A stretch of DNA of 64,000 nt from Oceanidesulfovibrio marinus. GTDB taxonomy: Bacteria > Desulfobacterota > Desulfovibrionia > Desulfovibrionales > Desulfovibrionaceae. The notes beneath the pieces were generated by a model that was given only the letters and a program-made list of their open reading frames with translations, had not been told where the DNA came from and ran no database searches. The translations under genes and the position numbers were made by a program. How positions within the stretch are numbered: the stretch's first letter is position 1; each line of letters opens with the position of its first letter. The stretch is taken from the NCBI RefSeq assembly GCF_013085545.1, contig NZ_CP039543.1, positions 310,001 to 374,000 of the forward strand. The letters are read 5' to 3'. This document shows, piece after piece, positions 50,449 through 58,768 of this stretch.

Positions 50449-51651
50449 ATGTATCTTGAGCATTTCAAATTAAGCAGATATCCATTTGAGAACGTTCCCG
50501 ATCCTGCTTTTTTCCAGGCAACGGGCCAGTACAAGCGCGTCATTGCCAGCCTGATGAACTCAGTGCAGGTGGGCAGGGGGCTCATTGTCATCTCCGGCCC
50601 CATCGGCTCCGGCAAGACAACGCTCAGCCAGAAGCTCGTCAACACGCTCTCGCAGGAAACCCAGCTCATCTGGCTGGCCGAGCCGCCCAAGGACGCCATG
50701 GAGCTCTTCTCCTTTGTGGCCAGAGAGCTTGGCGTGGAAGAGGGCGGGTCCAGCTCCTTCATACTTCAGAGAATCCGGGAACGGCTGCTGCTGAACAATG
50801 AGCAGGGCCGGACGTGCCTGCTCATCATCGACGAATCGCACCACATGAACGACGACGTCTTCGAGGCCGTGCGGGTGCTCACCAATCTGGAGCAGTTGAC
50901 CTTCAAGCTCATGCAGATCCTGCTGCTGGGCCAGCCGGAGCTTATGGTGTTGCTCAACCAGCAGAAGCTGGAGCCCCTGCGGCAGCGCATCGCCATATTG
51001 CACAAGCTGGACAGGCTGCGGCCCGGCGAGGCGCGCGAGTACATCGCGAGCCGGCTGCAGACGGCCGGCGCTAACACCGAGGTTTTCACCAAGGCGGCCA
51101 TGGCCCTGGCGGCCCACGTGTCCGGCGGCATCCCGCGGCTCATCAACAATATCTGCCAGATGGCGCTGCAGCACACCTTTGAGCGCGGCGGCGACGTGGT
51201 CCGTGTGGAGGACGTGAAGGCGGCCAGCGTGGAGCTGGGCTACGGCAACCTGGCGCAGGAGTATCTGGCGTGGTTCAAGGAGCGCGCCAACGAGCTGCGC
51301 TCCCAGCGGCTCAAGGCGTCGCAGGCGCAGCCGAACGCCCAGGTCGAGCAGGTGCTGCAGCGAACCGCCCAGTCCGGGCCAGGCGCATCCGGAGCGGCGG
51401 ATCTGCAGGCGGCCCCGAACCCTGCCGGACAGGATCAGCCGGCAGAGGAAAGCGGAGACGTGTTTGCGATGAACGACCTCCCCGAGGAAGACGCCACCGA
51501 GACGCCGTTCGATATGCAGCTGCGGGGCGCGCGCGACGCACCTCCCCCCAAAAGCAGACGGCATGTCTATGTGCTCGCGGCCTCGGTGCTGCTTTTTGCC
51601 GCGGGTATGGTCTACCACCTGTACCGTACAGGGGCGTTGGACATCTGGTGA
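50449..51651 (+). CDS. ExeA-like AAA ATPase with C-terminal membrane segment
   Basis: The 400-residue protein has an ExeA/GspA-type AAA domain: the N-terminal YPFENVPDPAFF, Walker A GPIGSGKT at 50-57, Walker B CLLIIDES at about 123-130, and the sensor region SGGIPRLINNICQMAL. Residues 260-365 are a polar linker, and a membrane segment (HVYVLAASVLLFAAGMVYHL) lies at about 372-391, giving a short periplasmic end. This design resembles the ATPases of the EPS/PEP-CTERM locus type. It probably works with the OmpA-like protein before it. Confidence 0.85.
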   Translation: MYLEHFKLSRYPFENVPDPAFFQATGQYKRVIASLMNSVQVGRGLIVISGPIGSGKTTLSQKLVNTLSQETQLIWLAEPPKDAMELFSFVARELGVEEGGSSSFILQRIRERLLLNNEQGRTCLLIIDESHHMNDDVFEAVRVLTNLEQLTFKLMQILLLGQPELMVLLNQQKLEPLRQRIAILHKLDRLRPGEAREYIASRLQTAGANTEVFTKAAMALAAHVSGGIPRLINNICQMALQHTFERGGDVVRVEDVKAASVELGYGNLAQEYLAWFKERANELRSQRLKASQAQPNAQVEQVLQRTAQSGPGASGAADLQAAPNPAGQDQPAEESGDVFAMNDLPEEDATETPFDMQLRGARDAPPPKSRRHVYVLAASVLLFAAGMVYHLYRTGALDIW

Positions 51652-51692
51652 TGGCGCACATAGGGCATCCTTCTCGAAACGGGAGCAATGGA

Positions 51693-51983
51693 ATGACTAT
51701 CACGATACTCTGCAGGCGATGCGCTGTTGTACTTGCGATGCTTGTGGCCATCTGCATCATCCCGAAGACTGGATTATGTGAAAAGCTCATCAGTGAGTGG
51801 ACAGGGAACACTATAGCCCGTGTGGACACGAATCACTTCCGCGATATGGTGACCATGGAAGTCATCCATCAGTTGGATAAGAATACGCTGGTGAACATGA
51901 AGCGAAATATCTACTACGTCCGCACCGAGCCGGATGAGTTTGTGGATCAGCGTTCCGGAGAGCCATACCGTGTCGAGCCATAG
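51693..51983 (+). CDS. Small exported protein, 96 residues
   Basis: ATG 51693 lies 41 bases after the ATPase stop, with GGGAGC upstream. Residues 1-29 are a signal peptide (hydrophobic core VVLAMLVAICIIPKTGLC). The mature part is about 65 residues, with polar and aromatic residues, and ends RSGEPYRVEP. It has no cysteines after the signal apart from C29, which lies at the cleavage region and could in principle be a lipobox cysteine, but the preceding residues are not a good lipobox. The function is unknown. It overlaps nothing and is followed by the beta-helix gene after 1 base. Confidence 0.65.
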   Translation: MTITILCRRCAVVLAMLVAICIIPKTGLCEKLISEWTGNTIARVDTNHFRDMVTMEVIHQLDKNTLVNMKRNIYYVRTEPDEFVDQRSGEPYRVEP

Positions 51984-51984
51984 C

Positions 51985-53697
51985 ATGTTGCGGGTTTCAT
52001 GCCGCATTATTTTCCTTGTCGTGTTGTTGCTGTTGCTGCCCGCTGGCGTATGTGCGGCGGCCGAGTATCATGTGGACAACCGGGACCCCGGCGCCGACGA
52101 CAAGGGCGTGTGCTCCGCCGGGAAGCCGTGCCGCACCATCACCGCCGCGGTGCAGCGCGCCCAGGCCGGGGATACCGTGCTGATCCACGAAGGCGAGTAC
52201 CGCGAGGCCCTGGACCTGCCGAGAAGCGGCAATTCTCCGGACACGCCCATCCGCATAGCGGCCGCTGAGGGCGAAAAGGTCGTGGTCAAAGGCTCGGACC
52301 GCGTCACCGGCTGGCAGCCCGCCGGCAACGGTGTGTGGAAGCGTCCGGGCTGGCCGGTCAACAGCCAGCAGGTGTTCGTGGACGGCGTGCAGCTCGCGCA
52401 GATCGGCGCGGCCTCGCCGTTCCATACTTTGGTGAACAACGGCCACGTCTTCCTGCCGCCCATCGGCGACGGGCCGGGCGACCTTGTGGAGCGTTCCTTT
52501 TTCTATGACGCGTCGTCCAAGACGCTGTACATCCGGCTTGCTCCGGGGGCGGACCCCAATGCGCAGCTCGTGGAAGCCTCGGTGCGGCCCTTTGTTCTGA
52601 TCCCCCGGGAGCGGAGCTTCATCGTCCTGGATGGGCTGGAGTTCGCGCACTCCAACCTCACCTCGCTGGGCATCTACGGCTCCATGGTCAATGCCTGGGG
52701 CACGGGCTGGCTGGTGAGCAACTGCACTTTCCGCCAGTCGGACTTCTCGGGACTCGCCGTGGTGGGCAAGGAGCACCGCGTGGAGCGCTGCCGGTTTCTG
52801 GACAACGGCAATCTGGGGCTCACCGTCCTGGGTACGGACGAGGCCCATGGCTGGCAACCCGTGCCCAACCGGCCGCCCCAGGACATCGTGGTGGCAGACT
52901 CCGAGTTCCGCGGCAACAACACGCGCGGCTTTGATCCTACCTGGCAGGCCGGCGGCGTGAAGGCGTCCATGTCCTGCAATGGGCTCACGCTCCACGCCCT
53001 GCGCGTGGAGGATAACAACGGTCCGGGAATCTGGATCGACGTGCTGAGCCGCAACGTGGTGGTGCAGCGCAGCCTTGCCCGCCGCAACAGCGTGGGCGTG
53101 GCCGTGGAGATCATGGACGGGGCCTTGATCCGCAACAACATGATCCTGGGCAACGAGTTCGGGATCATCGTGGCCGCATCCAACGACGTCTTCATCCGCA
53201 ACAACACGCTGGCCGGCAACGGCCTGGGCGTGCTCGTCCAGGGCCTGCCGCGGCAGGAGCACAACGAGATGCGCCGCGTCTCCCTGCGCAACAATCTTTT
53301 CGTGGCCTCCCAGGGCACGGACATCGTGCTTCAGGAGAACGAGTCTCTGGGCGCGACGGGCAACACCTCGGACTACAACGTGTTCCTGCGGGCGAGCGGC
53401 GACCCCCTCGTGGTGCTCACGGACGACGCTTCGCAGTCTCCCACCGTGTCGGGCCTGGAGTCCATTCGCGCCAAGACCGGCCTGGAGGAAAACTCCCGCG
53501 CCGCAGCAAAGCGCTTGGAGAAGGTGTTGGAGCCCGAAGCCCTGCGGCCCGAGCCAGGGGATATCGCGCTGGACGCCGGAACCCCGGACGCGGCCATGGG
53601 TGCCGTGGATTACTTCGGCAATCCGCGTTCGGTGCCGTCCGCTCCAGGCGGAAAAGCGCTACCGGATGCCGGCGCGGTGGAATATCAGGGCGGCTGA
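51985..53697 (+). CDS. Secreted right-handed parallel beta-helix protein
   Basis: The 570-residue protein begins with a signal peptide (MLRVSCRIIFLVVLLLLLPA) and DUF1565-like N-terminal repeats (GADDKGVCSAGKPCRTITAAVQ). Repeated asparagine-rich beta-strand motifs follow through residues 150-430, such as RNNMILGNEFGIIVAASN and IRNNTLAGNGLGVLV, the mark of parallel beta-helix proteins of the pectate-lyase and C5-epimerase type. Such proteins often bind or cleave polysaccharide. No catalytic triad could be assigned, so binding or modification is inferred. It is the last gene of the plus-strand unit. Confidence 0.84.
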   Translation: MLRVSCRIIFLVVLLLLLPAGVCAAAEYHVDNRDPGADDKGVCSAGKPCRTITAAVQRAQAGDTVLIHEGEYREALDLPRSGNSPDTPIRIAAAEGEKVVVKGSDRVTGWQPAGNGVWKRPGWPVNSQQVFVDGVQLAQIGAASPFHTLVNNGHVFLPPIGDGPGDLVERSFFYDASSKTLYIRLAPGADPNAQLVEASVRPFVLIPRERSFIVLDGLEFAHSNLTSLGIYGSMVNAWGTGWLVSNCTFRQSDFSGLAVVGKEHRVERCRFLDNGNLGLTVLGTDEAHGWQPVPNRPPQDIVVADSEFRGNNTRGFDPTWQAGGVKASMSCNGLTLHALRVEDNNGPGIWIDVLSRNVVVQRSLARRNSVGVAVEIMDGALIRNNMILGNEFGIIVAASNDVFIRNNTLAGNGLGVLVQGLPRQEHNEMRRVSLRNNLFVASQGTDIVLQENESLGATGNTSDYNVFLRASGDPLVVLTDDASQSPTVSGLESIRAKTGLEENSRAAAKRLEKVLEPEALRPEPGDIALDAGTPDAAMGAVDYFGNPRSVPSAPGGKALPDAGAVEYQGG

Positions 53698-53703
53698 TTC
53701 CCG

Positions 53704-53724
53704 GCGGCTTACGTGAGCAGCCGC
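53704..53724. terminator. Hairpin between convergent genes
   Basis: GCGGCT (53704-53709) pairs with AGCCGC (53719-53724) over a 9-base loop; another GCGGCT at 53690 could compete. The structure lies between the stops of the beta-helix gene and the GNAT gene. No T-run follows on either strand, so it may only mark the end of both transcripts weakly. Confidence 0.3.
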
Positions 53725-53726
53725 TG

Positions 53727-54410
53727 TCAGGATCGCTTTCCCGAGCGGATGGCCTTTGCCAGATAGGCTGGAGCATCTTCCAGGGCGTGCCAGATCTGGA
53801 ACTGCTTGCCGAACAGCGGCACGTGATCCACCACGCCGATGGGCTTGAACTTCATCTTTGCGGAGCTGCGGAGCATGGGCTTGTTCCAGGTCTGGATGGC
53901 GTAGAAGACGCGATGGGCGCCGTATGCCGGGCATTGTGTCAGCAGGGAGTCCAGGAAGTAGCCGATGGCGCCTTGCCCGCGGTGCTCCGGAAACGAGGCG
54001 CCGTCCGAAAGGTAGACGTCATAGGGGGCAAGAGGGACCAGCCCATCCAGTGACAGGCCTTGATACCACCAGACAAAGCAGTGGACCGTATCGCCCTGTT
54101 TGTAGAGCCAGAGCGCCGCGCCCAGGGCGAAACGCTCCGCGTACTCCTGCTCAGCCTTGCGCTCTCCCTTGAGCGAGGCAATCTGCGCAGCCTCACTCTC
54201 GGAAATGGCCGATCGTTCGGCGCGCCGTGCCAGCGTGAAGCCGGGCGGAAGAATTTCCGGAAGACGGCCCTGCAGATCCTGCGCATCCGCACAGTAGACG
54301 ATGAAACGCCTGTGCAGCCTGGTGCGGTAGATACGCTGCGCCGCTTTGCGGAAAAAGCCGAGAACTCCGTGTTCGCGAATCTTGGATCGGATCTGTGCGA
54401 TCTGGCCCAT
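53727..54410 (-). CDS. GNAT-fold acyltransferase-like protein
   Basis: The 227-residue protein starts at MGQIAQIRSKIREHG (54410). The C-terminal region resembles a GNAT fold, with SFPEHRGQGAIGYFLDSLL as a likely acyl-CoA-binding loop and HRVFYAIQTWNKPMLRSSAKM after it. It is the last gene of the polysaccharide operon, 32 bases after the CelD-like gene. It could acylate a sugar precursor or the exported polymer; the acyl donor and target are unknown. Confidence 0.72.
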   Translation of the reverse strand: MGQIAQIRSKIREHGVLGFFRKAAQRIYRTRLHRRFIVYCADAQDLQGRLPEILPPGFTLARRAERSAISESEAAQIASLKGERKAEQEYAERFALGAALWLYKQGDTVHCFVWWYQGLSLDGLVPLAPYDVYLSDGASFPEHRGQGAIGYFLDSLLTQCPAYGAHRVFYAIQTWNKPMLRSSAKMKFKPIGVVDHVPLFGKQFQIWHALEDAPAYLAKAIRSGKRS

Positions 54411-54442
54411 CTCTATCCTTTGTGTTCGCAGTGGCCGCGGCG

Positions 54443-55588
54443 TCAGGAAATGATCTTCTGGTAGATGCGCCGGACCATGCGCAGCGGCGCGCCCATCACG
54501 CAGTGCTCCTGCAGCATCCGTTGCAGCGCTGGTTTGCAGGTCATCATCAGACGCAGCAAGCCGCCTCTTGCCGTGGCGTTGTAGCATATCAACCGCCGGC
54601 TGGCACGTTCCGTCTCGGTAAAGCGGTACTTGTACCGCTCACCACCTTCCATGAAGTCGAACTCCTCCATGCCGGCTTCCCAGGCGGAGTGGATGGCGTC
54701 CAGAATGGTCAGACCGCCGAGGCCGTATGCCGCGTACTCCTTGTCGAAGCTGGTTATGTACGCCAGCATGCGCCGGCCGGCGACGAAGCAGAGCACATAG
54801 GAAAGAAGCCGCGGCTCTTCCGCATATCCGTATACGCGAAGGCGGCCCGACCGCGCATACAGGTCCGACGCCTCGCGCAGGAAGGCCAGGCTCTCGGGCC
54901 GATCAAAATGCGTCTCCCCGCGCTCCGCCTTGAGGCTTCTGTTCAGGTTGATGTCGCCCATCATCCCGGCCAGGTCGTCGTCCAGGGCCGTGAACTTGCG
55001 GAACGCGCTGGCCGGAGCGAGTTCGCCGATGCGTCGGCGGCAGCGCCGGAACTCCCGGGTGCGTTTGCTGGTGAAGTGGGATGGGACTCCCTCGTTCGCG
55101 TCGTGCGCAATGTCCAGAAACGGATAGACGGAGTCCTCCTCCAGGCGCGCCTTTCGTCCGGCGGCGTGCAACGCGTCGCGCAAGAGCTCTGGGTTTTGGG
55201 AGAACACGCCGAAGGCGCGCAGGAAGAGCATGTCCCATTCCCTGGAGCCAGCCAGCCACTTCGCCGTGGCGTGTATGACCTCGTCCTCCCGGTCCGGCGC
55301 GGCAATGATGTCCAGCCGGTCGGACTGCGGCAGGCCGGCAAAGCTGAGGACGCGGAACACCCGCCCGGATAGCTTGAACGGCGCAAGGCCAACGAGCTCG
55401 CCGTTGTCGTGGAAGGCCAGCACGCGCAGCATGCCCGGAGTCGAGAAATGGCGACACCAGAGGATCAGCCAGTCAGGCTCCAGGAAGAGGTCGTTGACCG
55501 GGCAGCTCGCCAACAACCGCCGCCACGGCGCTTCCAGGGCCTGCAGCCCCTCGGTGGAGTCGATGACAGTCAGTTCCAGCGTGCTCAT
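54443..55588 (-). CDS. CelD/BcsL-like GNAT acyltransferase
   Basis: The 381-residue protein belongs to the CelD/BcsL (Acetyltransf_6) group: N-terminal MSTLELTVIDSTEGLQALE, central SHFTSKRTREFRRCRRR, and the C-terminal AYGLGGLTILDAIHSAWEAG with EFDFMEGGERYKYRF, a pattern seen in exopolysaccharide acetyltransferase-like proteins. Its start overlaps the stop of the SGNH-like gene by ATGA. It likely modifies the polysaccharide or its lipid-linked precursor; the target is not known. Confidence 0.82.
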   Translation of the reverse strand: MSTLELTVIDSTEGLQALEAPWRRLLASCPVNDLFLEPDWLILWCRHFSTPGMLRVLAFHDNGELVGLAPFKLSGRVFRVLSFAGLPQSDRLDIIAAPDREDEVIHATAKWLAGSREWDMLFLRAFGVFSQNPELLRDALHAAGRKARLEEDSVYPFLDIAHDANEGVPSHFTSKRTREFRRCRRRIGELAPASAFRKFTALDDDLAGMMGDINLNRSLKAERGETHFDRPESLAFLREASDLYARSGRLRVYGYAEEPRLLSYVLCFVAGRRMLAYITSFDKEYAAYGLGGLTILDAIHSAWEAGMEEFDFMEGGERYKYRFTETERASRRLICYNATARGGLLRLMMTCKPALQRMLQEHCVMGAPLRMVRRIYQKIIS

Positions 55589-56565
55589 TCGTGCTGATCC
55601 TGTGCGGACTGCGTGGCCGGTTCCGGGACAAAGTAGCTGGCTGAGGCCAGGGCCGCGCCCAGGGCGTCGGAGCGCATGTCTGCGCCGGGCAGCGAGAGAT
55701 GGCCGGCCGAGTCGGCGAAGTTGTCCGGATCGCCCATGGCCTGCCAGTCGAAATCGTCGAGCACGGGCATGATCGCGCCGATGTCCAGCAGGTACTGGCG
55801 GCAGGCCTCGCGGATTGCATCGGGCGGCAACGATGTCTCGAACCACGGCAGCGAGTACACCGTGCGCACGCCGCGTGCCTGCATGTGGGCCTGGAAACGT
55901 ATCAGGGCCGTGCGCCAGTCGCTGGAGACGCTCAGCGAGCCATGTGCGGGCGGGTGTGGAATCTGGAGCTTGCCGCGCATGTAGCCGAAGTGGTCCGGCT
56001 TGAGCGCGGAGTAGCGATAGACCTGCCTGCCCGTGATGATCTTGCCCAAATGGTTGGCGAGCTGCCGCAGGCCGGGGTTGGCCAGGTCCAGCCATTGCCC
56101 GGCGCGGAAGGCAGGGCCCGTGGGCTCGATCGGCGGTACGCCGCCCATGGCTTCGTCCCCCAAGCCGGCCAGCAGCATGAACTGGTTGCCCAGCCGCATG
56201 GGCTCCACCGTGCCCATGAAGAGATCGGGCTCCACGGACAGCACCAGCAGATCGCCGGGCCTGGCGAAGTGCGCGGCGAAACCGAGCAGGGCCGGAGCGC
56301 CCATGCCGGCGTGCAGCCCCAGGTTCACCACCGGCCGGCGGGTGACCTGCGCAATGCGTTCGCTGTCCAGCCCGAAGAGCACTGTGGAGCCGCCGCACAG
56401 CAGGATGCGGTCCGGGCCCTTGCGCTCCGCAGCGGCCTGTTTGACGTCCCGGAGCTGCATCAGCCAGGTGATCTCCGGGTTGAGCCACGCGGTGTACACC
56501 GCGCCAAGGCACGCCGCAGCCAGGAGCGCGGCGACAATGGCGTATATGATGGTTCGGTTCCGCAT
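55585..56565 (-). CDS. Membrane-anchored SGNH-like protein, MBOAT partner
   Basis: The 326-residue protein has one N-terminal membrane segment (IIYAIVAALLAAACLGAVY) and a periplasmic domain with LLCGGSTVLFGLDSE, where the Ser after GG would be the nucleophile of an SGNH-type esterase/acyltransferase, and a late DSAGHLSLPGA where D and H complete the set. It sits next to an MBOAT gene, as in alginate AlgJ/AlgX and DltB/DltD systems, where the SGNH partner takes the acyl group across the membrane. Start at 56565 (MRNRTIIYA) leaves a 2-base gap to the MBOAT stop. Confidence 0.8.
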   Translation of the reverse strand: MRNRTIIYAIVAALLAAACLGAVYTAWLNPEITWLMQLRDVKQAAAERKGPDRILLCGGSTVLFGLDSERIAQVTRRPVVNLGLHAGMGAPALLGFAAHFARPGDLLVLSVEPDLFMGTVEPMRLGNQFMLLAGLGDEAMGGVPPIEPTGPAFRAGQWLDLANPGLRQLANHLGKIITGRQVYRYSALKPDHFGYMRGKLQIPHPPAHGSLSVSSDWRTALIRFQAHMQARGVRTVYSLPWFETSLPPDAIREACRQYLLDIGAIMPVLDDFDWQAMGDPDNFADSAGHLSLPGADMRSDALGAALASASYFVPEPATQSAQDQHE

Positions 56566-56567
56566 GG

Positions 56568-57962
56568 CTAGAAGGCGAAGTAGACGAAGGGGGTGGATAC
56601 GCCGGCGCTGAGCAAAGGCAGGCACGCGGCCAGGAAGATGGCCACGCGGACGTCCAGCAGCACGGCGTAGGGATTGGCATCATGCTTGTGGACGAGCTCG
56701 CACCACAGAATGCACAGGGATAGAGCCAGGATTCCGGCCAGGGGCAGGATGTCGCCAATCGGGTAATGCCTCAGGGCCTCCGCAAGCATGCGGCCGGAGT
56801 ACGCCGACGGCCTAACCAGAGTGCGCGCCTTGTGCAGCAGCGTTTCCATGTCCCTTTCGTAGAACACTACCCACGAGAAGGTCACGGCCGTGAAGGTGAC
56901 GACCCAGGCAAAGAAGCGCGGCAGCTTGAAGATTGGGGACAACAGGCGCTCCAGGCCTATGTAGCAGGCATGCAGAAGGCCCCAGCAGAGGTAGTTGAGG
57001 CTGCTGCCGTGCCATGCGCCGGAAAGCAGCCAGACCACGAGCACGTTGACGAACCAGATGCCGGTGCGGTTGCCGCCCATGGGAATGTACACGTAGTCGC
57101 GCAGCCAGGTGAGCAGGGTTACGTGCCAGCGCCGCCAGAACTCGCGGATGGAGGTGGACAGAAACGGCGCCAGAAAGTTGAGCTGCAGCTCCACGCCAAA
57201 GAGCCGCGCCACGCCCAGGGCGATGAAGCTGTATCCGGCAAAGTCGAAGTAGAGCTTGAGGCCGAAGAGCAGGGAGGCCAGCCAGACGAGGTAGGCGTTG
57301 TCCGCGGGCTGGGTGTGGATGAACGGCCCGATGTTGTCCGCCAGCACGAACTTGAAGAAGAAGCCGAGCACGATCCACGGCAGGCCGGCGGCCGCATCCG
57401 GCAGACGCAGCGTGAAGGCGAAGCGCCTGAGCTGCGGGATGAGATGGCCCTTGCGCTCGATGGGGCCGGAGAGCACCAGCGGGAAGAACGCGAACATGTT
57501 GCCGGAAAGCAGAAGGTTCGGCGGGCGTTCCTTCTCGCGTACGCTGTCTATGGCGAAGGCGGCCATGGCAAGGGTGTAGAAGGAAATGCCTGGCGGCAGC
57601 CATGGAGCCAGGGGAGCGCCGGCCGCGCCGGCCGTCAGCGCCGGGTTGACATACTTGAAGAACGCCAGGGTTCCCAGCAACACGAAGAGGTTCGCGGCAA
57701 GGACGGCTCTGCTCCGGCTCCTTGTTTCGGCCTGGACAGCGGCGCGCGTGAGCAGCAGTGTCAGCCCGGCCTCGACGATGAGAATGCCGCAGGAGAGGGG
57801 GCTGAAGCAGGCGAACATGGCAAGGCTGGCGAGAGCCAGCAACACCAGGTCCACGGTGTTGGATTCCGTGTGCAGGGTACGGCGGAAAACGACGCGCGCG
57901 GCGAGGCACACCCCGGCCACGGCAAAGAAAAGCAGCCAGAAGGAAAGGCTCGTGTAGTTCAC
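56568..57962 (-). CDS. MBOAT-family O-acyltransferase
   Basis: The 464-residue membrane protein has about ten to twelve segments. The catalytic His of the MBOAT family is in LLSGAWHGSSLNYLCWGLLHA at about residues 315-335, and the REFWRRWHVTLLTWLRDYVY block with YIPMGGNR precedes it. It would move acetyl groups from a cytoplasmic donor to a periplasmic polysaccharide. Together with the SGNH gene it forms the acylation pair. ATGA overlap with the upstream WecG-type gene. Confidence 0.9.
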   Translation of the reverse strand: MNYTSLSFWLLFFAVAGVCLAARVVFRRTLHTESNTVDLVLLALASLAMFACFSPLSCGILIVEAGLTLLLTRAAVQAETRSRSRAVLAANLFVLLGTLAFFKYVNPALTAGAAGAPLAPWLPPGISFYTLAMAAFAIDSVREKERPPNLLLSGNMFAFFPLVLSGPIERKGHLIPQLRRFAFTLRLPDAAAGLPWIVLGFFFKFVLADNIGPFIHTQPADNAYLVWLASLLFGLKLYFDFAGYSFIALGVARLFGVELQLNFLAPFLSTSIREFWRRWHVTLLTWLRDYVYIPMGGNRTGIWFVNVLVVWLLSGAWHGSSLNYLCWGLLHACYIGLERLLSPIFKLPRFFAWVVTFTAVTFSWVVFYERDMETLLHKARTLVRPSAYSGRMLAEALRHYPIGDILPLAGILALSLCILWCELVHKHDANPYAVLLDVRVAIFLAACLPLLSAGVSTPFVYFAF

Positions 57963-58768
57963 GGCCGTGTGTCCTTCTCGTCAGTGCTTTGTTCGTTCCG
58001 TCCGATGCCCAGCCGCCGGCGGAGGATATCCCGGCCCAGGTAGGCCAGGAACAGGCTGTTGTAGACGAAGTACCGGCCGAAGAGCCGGCGCGGCTCCTTG
58101 CACAGCCGGAACAGCCACTCCAGGGAGTGGCGCTGCATCCAGGCCGGAGCCATGGGCTTTTCGCCGGCGTGGAAATCGAACGCCGCACCCACGCAGAGCA
58201 GCGCGCCGTGCACCTTGTCCCGGATGCGCGCCGCGAACTCGTCCTGCCGCGGGCAGCCCAGACCGATGAAAAAGAGGCCGGCTCCGCTGGCGTTGAACCG
58301 CTCGGCCGTTTCAATCAGCTCGGCATCGCTGAGCGTGCGGAATGGCGGGGATTCGCAGTAGGCCACATCGAGCCCCGGAAAGCGCTCGCGGAGCGTGTCC
58401 CCAAGCTTCTCCACCACCCGGGGGGTGCTGCCGTAGAGGTAAACGGGGATGTTTTGCCGCGCTGCGCGTTCGCAGAGCACGAGCATGTGCTGCGGCCCGT
58501 AGACGCGGTCCGGCAGGGTGCGGCCGTGGAGCATGGCCAGGGCGTGGCGCACGGGTTGGCCGTCCGGGCAGGCCAGCTCGAAGGAGTTGACGATGGCGCG
58601 GTACTCCGGGTTGCGTGCCGCGAGCATCAGGCTGTGCACGGGCATGTAGGTGGACACGCAGCTCTCGCGTGCCGCGGCCTTCTCCATGATGCACGTGGCG
58701 GCCTCGTCGTACGTGGTGGCGCTGACGAGCACGCCGAAGACTGGATATTTTTTAGGCATGGCTGTCAT
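57959..58768 (-). CDS. WecG/TagA/CpsF-family glycosyltransferase
   Basis: The 269-residue protein has the GT26 signatures: VHSLMLAARNPEYRAIVNSF with ACPDGQPV near residue 70, YLYGSTPRVVEKLGDTLRE, and FIGLGCPRQDEFAARI at about 190-205. It would transfer a sugar (ManNAc, ManNAcA, glucose or similar) to an undecaprenyl-linked acceptor. The start at MTAMPKKYP (58768) overlaps the GT4 stop by ATGA. The actual sugar is not predictable from sequence. Confidence 0.88.
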   Translation of the reverse strand: MTAMPKKYPVFGVLVSATTYDEAATCIMEKAAARESCVSTYMPVHSLMLAARNPEYRAIVNSFELACPDGQPVRHALAMLHGRTLPDRVYGPQHMLVLCERAARQNIPVYLYGSTPRVVEKLGDTLRERFPGLDVAYCESPPFRTLSDAELIETAERFNASGAGLFFIGLGCPRQDEFAARIRDKVHGALLCVGAAFDFHAGEKPMAPAWMQRHSLEWLFRLCKEPRRLFGRYFVYNSLFLAYLGRDILRRRLGIGRNEQSTDEKDTRP

